A stretch of DNA of 64,000 nt from Iphinoe sp. HA4291-MV1 (lineage in GTDB: Bacteria; Cyanobacteriota; Cyanobacteriia; Cyanobacteriales; Nostocaceae), in NCBI GenBank assembly GCA_019359415.1, contig JAHHHH010000035.1:1-64000 (forward strand). Reading direction: 5' to 3'. The number at the start of each line of letters is the position of its first letter. Position 1 is the first letter of the stretch. The notes below the pieces were generated by a model that saw nothing but the letters and a program-made list of their open reading frames with translations, was not told the origin of the DNA and ran no database searches. Shown in pieces: positions 1 through 10,800 of the stretch. A program made the position numbers and the translations under genes.

Positions 1-3000
1 GTTGTTCTGAATCAAATGATACTGCCACCGCCGCGGGTGTTTTCTCCACCTGTTGCTCAAACAATTGATGCATGCACACATCTTTGCTGTACTCAGATAA
101 TGTGTTGTTCCACTCTACCAGTATCTGGTGTTTTTCTGCCGCAGTTAGTATTGCTAGCTCTGATAGCTTCTGCTGGGGATTGGCTACGACTGCATTGAGG
201 AGATTTTCATAGTGTTGTGCCATCCGCACTATCGTTGATTCGTCAAATAAATCAGTATTATATTCGATTGACCCGCTCAATCCAGAGCTTGTCTGCTCTA
301 AAGATAATGTCAAATCAAATTTCGCTGTCGAGCCAGATATTGGCAATGGCAAGAGTGTTAAATCACTCAAGCACAACTCTGGCATCGGTGCATTTTGCAG
401 CACAAACATCACTTGAAATAGCGGTGTGTGGCTTAAGGAACGTTCTGGCTGCAATGCTTCTACTAATTGCTCAAATGGTAGGTCTTGATGCGCATACGCT
501 CCTAATGCCACTTCTCGCACTTGTACCAACAAATCCCTAAAACTCGGATTGCCAGACAAATTGTTGCGCAGGACTAAGGTGTTGACAAATAGCCCGATTA
601 ACCCTTCTATCTCACTGTGATTGCGGTTGGCTATCGGTGTACCCACGCAAATATCTGTTTGTCCACTGTATCGGTACAGTAATGTTTGATATGCTGCTAA
701 TAGTGTCATGAACAAGGTGACTCCTTGTTCATGACTTAAGCTCACCAATGCAGAGGTGAGTGACGACGAGAGTGTAAAGGCTTTAGTTGCTCCTCTGTAG
801 GTTTGAATTGCTGGTCGTGGGTGGTCTGTTGGTAGTTCTAGGAGGACGGGAGCACCTAATAGCTGTTGCTGCCAGTATGAGTGTTGCTGTGCTAGTATCT
901 CACCTGCTAGGTACTCCTGCTGCCAGACTGCAAAGTCGGCGTACTGTATTGGCAACTGTGCTAGTGCTATTGCCTCGTCGTTGCAGATGGCTGTGTACAC
1001 CACTGCTAACTCTTGCACTAGTACTCCCATTGACCAACCATCTGAGACTATATGGTGTATCACCACACTCAACACCTGCTCTTCTGGTTGAAGCTGTAGC
1101 AATGTTGCCCGTGTTAATAGGTCATTTGCCAACTCAAATGGCTGCACTGCTTCGCTTGCCAGAAGTTGCTCCAAGCTGATTTGTTGTTGTGTTTCATCCA
1201 AATGTTGCAAGTCCACCACTTGCAATTTTAAGCAACGCTGTTGGTGAATCACTTGGGTTGGTTGCCCAGCAATGCTCACGAAGTTGGTGCGTAAGCCTTC
1301 ATGCCGACTGATGATGTAGTTGAGGCTTTGCTCTAAAGCACTTTGGTTGAGATGACCTGATAAACGCACTGCTATGGAGATATTGTAGAAGCCATTGTCC
1401 GGCTCGAACTGCGCCAAAAACCATAATCTGGTTTGAGCAAATGACAGTGGCATTTGCTCAACTCGTGCCACTGGGACGATTGCTGGTGTTTGTAGTGTTT
1501 CTCCTTGGTTTTGTGCTGTCCTGATTGATTCGCCTAATGTGGCGACTGTTGGGAATTCAAACAGGTTGCGTAATGGTAATTCGACACTGAATGTGCTGAC
1601 TAAGCGCGACATCAGTTGTGTTGCCAGTAAGGAGTGTCCTCCTAATTCAAAGAAGTTATCATGTATCCCGACTCGCTCAACACCCAACACGCTTGCCCAA
1701 ATGTTCGCCAGCAATTCTTGAGTTGGTGTTGTTGGTGCAACGAAGTTCTCCGATTCACTGCTGGATGATGCTTCTGGCAATGCTTTACGGTCTACTTTGC
1801 CATTGGGTGTCAGTGGTAGAGCATCAAGTGTCACAAAATAAGATGGCAGCATGTACTCTGGTAGCTGCTGCTTACAGAAGGAGCGCAACTCACTGATGGC
1901 TGGTGCATTCTGGTGAGTGTCAGGTACTATGTAGGCGACTAAGTGTTTGTTTCCAGCATCATCTGCTTTGGCGACAACTACTGTTTGTTGTACATCAAGA
2001 TGTTGAGCCAGTACTGCCTCAATTTCTCCCAACTCCATGCGGAAGCCACGAATCTTCACCTGATGGTCGATGCGTCCGAAGTACTCGAGATGACCATTGG
2101 GCTGATAGCGCACTAAATCGCCAGTTTTGTACAACCGACTACCCGGCTCACCAAACGGGTTGGGAATGAATTTTTCCGCTGTCAGTTCTGGACGGCTGAG
2201 GTAGCCGCGAGCTAAGCCATCCCCACCGATGTGTAATTCTCCTGGTACACCGACTGGTACTGGTTGCAGATAGGCGTCAAGGATATAAAATTGCGTGTTG
2301 GCTATGGCAGTTCCAATCGACACCAACCCAGAAGTTGCTTGCACTTGCGATACGGCTGACCAAATGGTGGTTTCTGTCGGACCATACATGTTCCACAAGC
2401 TGCCCGCACGCTCCAACAGTTGATTCGCCAACTCTCGCGATAGGGCTTCTCCACCACAAAGGATTTTCAGTTCTTGAGCACAAGAAAATCCCGCTTGCAT
2501 CAGTAGTCGCCAAGTTGCTGGTGTACCTTGCATCACACTTGCCGTTGATGCTAATGCTGCTGTGCTTTGTCCACCATCTACCATCACTTCCGGGCTGATA
2601 ACCACACGCCCACCAACTGTTAATGGTAGGAATAGTTCTAAGGCGGCAATGTCAAAAGTTATTGTTGTCAATGCCACCAGCACATCCTCTGAGACCAAAC
2701 CTGGTTCTCGCGACATTGAACTTAGGAAATTGACCACGGCTGAGTGGCGAATTTGTACCCCTTTGGGTTTGCCGGTGGAACCAGAGGTGTAGATGGCGTA
2801 GGCGATGTTCTCTCCCAGGACGTCGCTAGTCGGGTTGGATGAGTTGTAGTGCGACCAATCTGCCTCTAGTTCAACAACATCTGCATCAGCTATTGCAAGT
2901 TGGGACACCAGATGCTGTTGTGTCAGTACTACAGACACCTGTGAGTCCGCCAGTATGTACTCCAGTCGTTCAGTGGGGTAGTTCGGGTCAACTGGTACAT

Positions 3001-4831
3001 ATGCTCCTCCCGCTTTGAGAACTGCCAGTAATCCTACCAGCATCTGTGTGGAGCGTTGTGTGCAAATTCCTACCAACACCTCTGGTCTCACTCCCAGTGA
3101 GCGCAGATGGTGTGCTAGTTGGTTGGCTTTGGCGTTTAATTCCCTGTAGGTGAGTTGTTCTGAATCAAATGATACTGCCACCGCCGCGGGTGTTTTCTCC
3201 ACCTGTTGCTCAAACAATTGATGCATGCACACATCTTTGCTGTACTCAGATAATGTGTTGTTCCACTCTACCAGTATCTGATGTTGTTCGTTAGTACTCA
3301 GTATCGCTAGGTCTGATAGCTTCTGCTGTGGATTGGCTACGACTGCATTGAGGAGATTTTCATAGTGTTGTGCCATCCGCACTATCGTTGATTCGTCAAA
3401 TAAATCAGTATTATATTCGATTGATCCACTTAATCCTGTGCTTGTGTCCTCTAAAGTTAGAGTCAAATCAAACTTGGCTGTCGAGTTAGACAATGGCCAT
3501 GGACTCAACGTCAGTTCATCCAAACACAACTCTGGCATTGGCGCATTTTGCAGCACAAACATCACTTGAAACAGTGGTGTGTAGCTCAAGGAACGTTCTG
3601 GCTGCAATGCTTCTACTAATTGCTCAAACGGTAGGTCTTGATGCGCATAAGCTCCCAATGCTACTTCCCGCACGTGTAAGAGCAAATCGGCAAAACTGGG
3701 ATTGCCAGACAAATTGTTGCGCAGGACTAAGGTATTGGCAAATAACCCAATTAACCCTTCTATCTCACTGTGATTGCGGTTGGCTATCGGTGTGCCCACA
3801 CAAATGTCTGTTTGTCCACTATAACGGTACAGCAATGTTTGATATGCTGCTAATAGTGTCATGAACAAGGTGACTCCTTGTCGCTGACTTAAGCTCACCA
3901 GTGCAGAAGTCAATTCCTGGCTGAGTATGAATGTCTGTGTTGCTCCTTTGTAGGTTTGAATTGCTGGTCGTGGGTGGTCTGTTGGTAGTTCCAACAGAGC
4001 AGGAGCAGTCGCTAGTTGTTGCTGCCAGTATGCTTGTTGCGATGCTAGTGCCTCTCCTGCTAAGTACTGCTGTTGCCAGACTGCAAAGTCGGCGTACTGT
4101 ATTGGCAACTCGCTTAAGTTTATTGGCTCGTTATTGCAGACGGCGTTATACACTGCTGCTAACTCTTTGACAACTATGCCCGTTGACCAACCATCTGATA
4201 CGATATGGTGTATCACTAGCAGCAACACGTGTTCTTTTGGTGTTAGGTTGAGCAATGTTGCCCGTACTAACAAATCTTCTGCTAGGTCAAATGGACGCAC
4301 TGCTTCTGTTGCAATGAGTTTCTGACAACTTAACTGTTGTTCTGTTTCACCTAAGTGTTGCAAATCTATAATTTGCAACTTTAAGCAACGTTCTGGGTGA
4401 ATCACCTGAGTTGCTTGCCCAGCTTTTGTTATGAAGTTGGTGCGTAGGGCTTCATGGCGGCGGATCATGTAGTTGAGACTTTGCTCTAAAGCACTTTGGT
4501 TGAGCCTACCTGAAAAATGCACTGCTACGCTGATGTTGTAAAAGCCACTCTCCGGCTCAAACTGCTGTAGGAACCACAAGCGTCGTTGGGCAAACGATAG
4601 AGGTAGCTTTCCTTCTCGTGAAACCGGCACAATCGACTCGATAATAGAACTTGAACCAAGGTTCGCCTTTTGCAAAAACGCCAGAATTTCTCCTTTGCGC
4701 TGTTGCAACTCAACACGCAGTGACGATGTCAACGTTCCCTCGGGGGCACTACAGCGCAAGCGCTCACCATCAACCCAGAGCTTTATATCTAAACTGCCCA
4801 ACTCAGACAAAAATTCTTCGATAGCTTTCAT
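1..4831 (-). CDS. NRPS, C-A-PCP-C-A(partial), 3' end outside window
   Basis: Non-ribosomal peptide synthetase open from an ATG at 4831 to the window edge; the frame is the same at the A3 motif (about 2791) and at 223, so there is no frameshift. It begins with a TubC-type docking domain (about 60 residues), followed by a C domain with HHIVSDG, an A domain with YTSGSTGKPKG, a carrier protein (NFFELGGHS), a second C domain with HHIVSDG, and the first residues of a second A domain. Read against the PheA positions, the A-domain pocket is D-I-L-Q-L-G-M-I-W plus the invariant Lys, the pattern usually assigned to glycine. The ATG overlaps the stop of the upstream hybrid gene by 4 nt (ATGA), with GAGGAG upstream, so translation is probably coupled. 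It should extend the chain delivered by the upstream gene with Gly and at least one more residue. The release domain lies outside the window. Confidence 0.95.
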   Translation of the reverse strand, partial: MKAIEEFLSELGSLDIKLWVDGERLRCSAPEGTLTSSLRVELQQRKGEILAFLQKANLGSSSIIESIVPVSREGKLPLSFAQRRLWFLQQFEPESGFYNISVAVHFSGRLNQSALEQSLNYMIRRHEALRTNFITKAGQATQVIHPERCLKLQIIDLQHLGETEQQLSCQKLIATEAVRPFDLAEDLLVRATLLNLTPKEHVLLLVIHHIVSDGWSTGIVVKELAAVYNAVCNNEPINLSELPIQYADFAVWQQQYLAGEALASQQAYWQQQLATAPALLELPTDHPRPAIQTYKGATQTFILSQELTSALVSLSQRQGVTLFMTLLAAYQTLLYRYSGQTDICVGTPIANRNHSEIEGLIGLFANTLVLRNNLSGNPSFADLLLHVREVALGAYAHQDLPFEQLVEALQPERSLSYTPLFQVMFVLQNAPMPELCLDELTLSPWPLSNSTAKFDLTLTLEDTSTGLSGSIEYNTDLFDESTIVRMAQHYENLLNAVVANPQQKLSDLAILSTNEQHQILVEWNNTLSEYSKDVCMHQLFEQQVEKTPAAVAVSFDSEQLTYRELNAKANQLAHHLRSLGVRPEVLVGICTQRSTQMLVGLLAVLKAGGAYVPVDPNYPTERLEYILADSQVSVVLTQQHLVSQLAIADADVVELEADWSHYNSSNPTSDVLGENIAYAIYTSGSTGKPKGVQIRHSAVVNFLSSMSREPGLVSEDVLVALTTITFDIAALELFLPLTVGGRVVISPEVMVDGGQSTAALASTASVMQGTPATWRLLMQAGFSCAQELKILCGGEALSRELANQLLERAGSLWNMYGPTETTIWSAVSQVQATSGLVSIGTAIANTQFYILDAYLQPVPVGVPGELHIGGDGLARGYLSRPELTAEKFIPNPFGEPGSRLYKTGDLVRYQPNGHLEYFGRIDHQVKIRGFRMELGEIEAVLAQHLDVQQTVVVAKADDAGNKHLVAYIVPDTHQNAPAISELRSFCKQQLPEYMLPSYFVTLDALPLTPNGKVDRKALPEASSSSESENFVAPTTPTQELLANIWASVLGVERVGIHDNFFELGGHSLLATQLMSRLVSTFSVELPLRNLFEFPTVATLGESIRTAQNQGETLQTPAIVPVARVEQMPLSFAQTRLWFLAQFEPDNGFYNISIAVRLSGHLNQSALEQSLNYIISRHEGLRTNFVSIAGQPTQVIHQQRCLKLQVVDLQHLDETQQQISLEQLLASEAVQPFELANDLLTRATLLQLQPEEQVLSVVIHHIVSDGWSMGVLVQELAVVYTAICNDEAIALAQLPIQYADFAVWQQEYLAGEILAQQHSYWQQQLLGAPVLLELPTDHPRPAIQTYRGATKAFTLSSSLTSALVSLSHEQGVTLFMTLLAAYQTLLYRYSGQTDICVGTPIANRNHSEIEGLIGLFVNTLVLRNNLSGNPSFRDLLVQVREVALGAYAHQDLPFEQLVEALQPERSLSHTPLFQVMFVLQNAPMPELCLSDLTLLPLPISGSTAKFDLTLSLEQTSSGLSGSIEYNTDLFDESTIVRMAQHYENLLNAVVANPQQKLSELAILTAAEKHQILVEWNNTLSEYSKDVCMHQLFEQQVEKTPAAVAVSFDSEQ

Positions 4832-7800
4832 AGCTCTATCTCCTCTCGATTGTTCTCCATATCAGCGGGAAGCACACCTATCTGTTGTACTATCGAACGA
4901 ATCCTTTCTATGTGCTCGGCCAGTGCTGCTACGCTAGATTCCTCAAACAGGCTGTGCTGGGGCAACTCAACTTGGAAGGTTTTGCGCATCCGAGAAATAA
5001 CTTGAGTCGCTAGTAAGGAATGTCCCCCTAATTCAAAAAAGTTGTCGTGAATGCCCACTTGTTCAATTCCAAGCAACTGTTGCCAGATATCAGCAATCTT
5101 TTGCTCCAGTTCATTGCGAGGAGCAATATAAGTGTTACTTAGTTCAGGTCTTGGATGTGTTGGTTTTGATTCAATAGTTTTCTCTAACGGTTCCGAGAAA
5201 AATAGCGTTTTGTAAGCATTCTCCCACTCTATCCGAATCTGTAAATCTCTAGTTGAAACCACAACTTGGGGCAATTTACTTGCCAAAATGCGGCTAAAGG
5301 CATCTACACCTTCATTGACTAATATCCCTTGTTGAATAATTTCACCGTACAATTTTTGGAGTTCGGGTGGCAGCGTTACATCGTTGAGTATCATCCCCAT
5401 CCCTATTCCTTGCCAAGTATCCCAATTAGTACATACAGTGAAAGTTCTATATTTGGAATTTTTGTACTGAGCAAAGGCATCAAGAAAGGCATTTGCCGAG
5501 CAATAGTCTACCTGCCCGAATCCTCCTAAGATTGAAGTTATTGAGGATGTCAGAGCAAAGAAATCTAGTTCAATATCTTTAAAAATAGAATTGAGAACTA
5601 GCGTGCCCTTCATTTTGGGTGCTAGGATTCTTTCTATATCATCTAATGTTTTGTTTTGAATCACGCTACCTCCAGGAACTCCCGCAGCATGGAGCACTCC
5701 ATTAATTTGACCAAACTGGTCTTTTGCCCAAGCAACAGCTTCTTGCATCTGCTGTAGGCTGGTAACATCTGCGCTGACTACCAGAACTTCTGCACCTAGC
5801 TCTTCAAGTTCCTGAATTTTCTTTATTTTTTGGCTAACGCTATCCTCTGTTTCATGACTAGCAAGCCATTGCTCCCACTCCTGTTTACTGGGCAAAGCTG
5901 AACGTCCTATCAAAACCAGTTTGGCTTGTACAGTCTTAGCCAAATGTTCCGCCAATACAAGTCCAATGGCTCCAAGTCCACCTGTAATTAAATAGACTCC
6001 CCCTTTCCTTAACTGTGGCGTAGCTTCGCTAGACTTATCCAACCGAACTGGCTCAAAAGTTTGCACCCAACGATGAAGACCACGATAAGCAATCACTTGG
6101 TCAGAGAATTGGGTTGTTAGTTCTGTTAGCAATTGTTCTGTGAGTTTTTCCTCCTGCCAACTTCCTTCTGAAGGAATCACAACATCAATACTGCAACAGT
6201 TGATGTTTGGGTATTCTTGCTCTATCACCTTAACAGGTCCAAGTAGAGTTGCTTTCTCTGGGCACAACACCTCAACGCCTGTCACTTCCTGCATATTGTT
6301 GGAAACAACAGTGATTTGCAATTTATCATTCACAGTTTGTTTCCCAAAAGCTTGCGCTAAAAACAGCAGACTGTACAATCCCAAATCTTGAGCTTCATTA
6401 ACCGATTCCATTCTTAATTCTGGATCACTGTTCGGGGTAACACTCCATAAATGAACTATTGTTTTAGGAGTTTTACCCAGTGTGCGCAGCTCGTGGAATA
6501 GGGCATCATAGTCATTACTTTGTCTGGGATTCAAGGTATATACATGATCGCTCAACTGCGCAAACTCAGATCCGACCTTCACTGTAACAACATCAGTTCC
6601 CTCAAGTTCGAGTTTTTTCACCAGTTGGAAACCCAAACCACACTCATCAATAAACACGAGTGTATTTGATTGAACTGGTATTTCATTTAATTTACGTTCT
6701 CTCAGTGGCGATCGTTTCCAGGAGGGAATGTAGAACCAGTCGGCAATGTTTGGCTTTTTGCGTGGTGGAGATGTTGAAGATAACGTTTCTAAATTGGTTT
6801 TGGCAACGCTTGCCTGTTTTTGCAGTTCAATCCAGTAACGCTGGCGCTCAAAAGGATAAGTCGGCAACGGGAGGCGATGACGTTGCTCATGCTGATAGAA
6901 TCCCGACCAATCCACCTGCACATCCGCAAGCCAAAGCTTGCCTAATGTCGTGAGCAAAAAGGCTACGTCCGATTGCCGATCTCGCGGATGGCGTAACGAA
7001 GAAAGTACAACTTGCTCAACTGCCTGATCTGGATGCTGTTTCACTAATGTGTTCAATGTCTGTCCCGGACCAACCTCCAGCAGGATTTGCTCCGGTTCTT
7101 TCAACAACTGTTGCACACCTTCAGCAAAGCGTACTGTGGAACGCAAATGGTTTGCCCAATACTCTGGATTTGTTGCCTCTGCTGCAGTTATCCAAGTACC
7201 TGTGACGTTTGATATGTAAGAAATTTGTGGTGACTTTAAGCTGATTTTTTTCACCTGCTCGGTGAATTCCCTAAGTATGGGATCCATCATTTTTGAATGG
7301 AAGGCATGGGAGGTATGTAGACGACGGCACTCCACACCTTGTTCGGCTAGCTGGTTCTCTAATGCTTCTACGGCTTCAGTCATACCCGACACTACACAAA
7401 ACTTCGGACTATTAACCGCAGCCAAGGAGAGTTCCTTGCTTAAGAACGCTTGCACTTTATCTTCTGGAAGGGGAACTGAAAGCATTGTCCCTGATGGCAG
7501 TTGTTGCATCATCTGTCCCCGTGCGCTCACTAAGATTAGGGCATCTTCTAGGGAGAAAACATTGGCCAAACACGCTGCAACGTATTCACCTATGCTATGG
7601 CCGATCATCGCTTGAGGACGTATTCCCCATTCTATCCATAACTTGGCTAAGGCGTACTCAATCACAAACAGCGCTGGCTGTGCAATAGCTGTCTGTCTAA
7701 TTTGCTGTGTTGCTTCTTCAATGCGTTCTTCGGTTGGGTAGAGCACATGGCGCAGGTCAAGTCCTAAGTGGGGTTTGAGGAGTTCTGAGCAAATATCCAC

Positions 7801-10800
7801 CTGTTCATGAAATGTCGGTTCAGTTTGGTAAAGTTCCAGAGCCATATTGACGTACTGCGCTCCCTGTCCTGAAAACATAAACACGACAGATCGGGTTTTA
7901 GGTTCTATAAAGTTGGTCAAAACTTGCTTTGCATCCAGGGAATTCAGTGTGATCGACACCTCGTTTATATCTCGGCAGACCACCATCCGTCGATGGTTAA
8001 AAGCTCGGCGACCAACGCTTTGCGTATAAGCAACATCAGCGAGGTTAATCTCAGGATATTCTTTTAAGTGTTTCACCAGATTGACAGTTGCACTCTCAAG
8101 TGCAGAGTTGGTTTTGGCTGAGAGCAGCAACAACTGCCAAGGTCTAGATTTTCCAGAAGGTTCAATAGTGGGGGCTTCTTCTACGATGACATGGGCATTA
8201 GTGCCCCCGATGCCAAAAGAACTGACTCCAGCTCGACGAGGAGTTCCGTTGGCTTCCCATTCACGCAAAGTCGTGTTGACATAGAAGGGACTGTTGCTAA
8301 TATCTATCTTGGGATTGGGCTTTTCAAAATTTAGCGTTGGTGGCAGCAGCTTGTGTTTCAAGGCTAGGATTGTTTTTATCAGACCCGCTACACCAGCAGC
8401 TGCATCTAAATGTCCAACATTTGTTTTCAATGCACCGATCGCACAAAAGTTCTTTTTTTGTGTTTTGGCACCAAAAGCTTCTGTCAGTGCGGCGATTTCA
8501 ATCGGATCCCCCAGAACTGTTCCTGTTCCGTGAGCTTCTATATAGGTGATTGTTTCGGCATCAATGCCAGCTATGGCTTGAGCCTCTGAAATGACTGCTG
8601 CTTGACCCTCCACACTCGGCGCTGTATAACCAACTTTTAACGAACCGTCGTTATTGATTGCTGAGCCTCTAATGATTGCATGGATGCAGTCTCCATCCGC
8701 AAGGGCATCTGATAGGCGCTTGAGAAGGACAATTCCTACACCATTCCCAGCTACTGTTCCTTGGGCTTGGGCATCAAAGGCTCGGCAGTGTCCATCGGGA
8801 GAAAAAATCATACCCTCTTGATACAAATAACCAGCCTTTTGTGTAAGGGAAATTGAAACACCACCAGCTAGCACCATATCACACTGGTAATTCAGCAAAC
8901 TTTGGCATCCCATTTGCACAGCCACCAATGATGTAGAGCAGGCAGTGTTAACATTAATGCTCGGTCCCTTCAGGTTCAGCTTGTAGGAGACTCGCGTTGG
9001 CACAAAGTCTTTATCATTGCTAATAAGAATCTGATAACTGCCCACAGATTCTAGTTGGTCACGGTTTGGGATGAGGTTATGAATCAAGTAATTATTCAGA
9101 CCTGCACCAGCATACACGTCAATTTGACCATCGTATGTTTCGGAGTCGTAACCTGCATTTTCCAGAACCTCCCAAGCACATTCCAAAAACAGTCGGTGTT
9201 GAGGATCCATAATTTCAGCTTCCCTAGCACTAAAGCCAAAGAATGACGCGTCAAACATCTCTACGTCTTCTAATAAACCATTTGCTTTGACATAGTTGCG
9301 GTCACTCAGTATAGCTGGATCTATACCTGAAGCTTCTAGTTCTTCATCTGTGAAGAATGAAATAGACTCCACACCGTCGCGCAGATTCTGCCAAAACTGC
9401 TCGACATTATTGGCTCCCGGAAAACGACCAGCCATGCCAATTATAGCTATAGGTTCTTCGAAGTCTTTTACTTGCTTACTGGCACGACCATTGATTTTGT
9501 GCAAAGTCAGTTTTTCTGCATCTTTATGTTGACTGATATATTCTGCCAGAGCACTTATGGTTGGATATTTAAATAAGTCAACTACTGATATCTTTCTGTT
9601 AAATTTTTCTAATAACTTGTGATTCAACTTGCTATGAATTTGGATGATGAGGAGCGAATGACCGCCAATTTCAAAGAAGTTATCATGAATTCCAACCTTT
9701 TCCAGATTTAACACTTGTTGCCAAATTGCACAAATGAGTCGTTCCACCTCGTTTCGCGGCGCTACATATGCCTGCACTTCCAGTGTCGTTTGGTCAGGTG
9801 TAGGCAGTGCTTTGCGGTCAACTTTGCCATTGGAATTTAAAGGCAGGGTATCCAACATCACAAATACTGTTGGTACCATGTAATCTGGCAGTTTCTGTTT
9901 GAGGAAGGAGCGCAGTTCACTCTTTGTCACTGCTGTGTGTGTATGAGGTACAACATATGCGACTAAGCGCTTGTCCTCTGGAGTATCTTCACGGACGATG
10001 GCACAGCAGCTGTTGACATTAGGGTGTTGAGTTAGTACTGCCTCAATTTCTCCTAGTTCCATGCGGAAACCACGGATCTTCACCTGATGGTCGATGCGTC
10101 CAAGGTACTCGAGATCACCATTGGGCTGATAGCGCATTAAATCCTCTGTTTTGTACAACCGACTACCCGGCTCACCAAACGGGTTGGGAATGAATTTTTC
10201 GGCTGTCAGTTCTGGACGGTTGAGGTAGCCACGAGCTAAGCCCTCGCCACCAATGTGCAATTCCCCTGGCACACCTACTGGTACTGGTTGTAGATAAGTG
10301 TCAAGAATATAGAATTGTGTGTTGGCGATCGCACTTCCAATCGATACCAACCCAGAAGTTGCTTGCACTTGTGACACGGCTGACCAAATGGTTGTCTCTG
10401 TCGGACCATACATGTTCCACAAGCTAGCAGTGCGTTCCAACAATTGATTCGCCAGCTCTCGCGAAAGAGCTTCTCCACCACAAAGGATTTTCAGATCCTG
10501 GTTAGAAGAAAATCCGGTTTGCATCAGCAGTCGCCAAGTGGCTGGTGTACCTTGCATCACACTTGCCGTTTCTGCCAATGCTGCTGTGCTTTGTCCACCG
10601 TCTGTCATCACTTCTGGGCTGAGCACTACCCTAGCACCCACACTCAGAGGTAGGAATAGTTCTAAGACGGCGATGTCAAAGGTGATTGTCGTCACTGCTA
10701 CGAGCACATCTGATGACACTACACCTGGTTCTCGCAACATCGAGCTTAAGAAATTGACGACGGCGCTGTGGCGAATTTGCACCCCTTTGGGTTGTCCTGT

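Noticed and set aside
1-4831. Release (thioesterase) domain of the pathway
   Set aside because: None is visible; the NRPS continues beyond the window.
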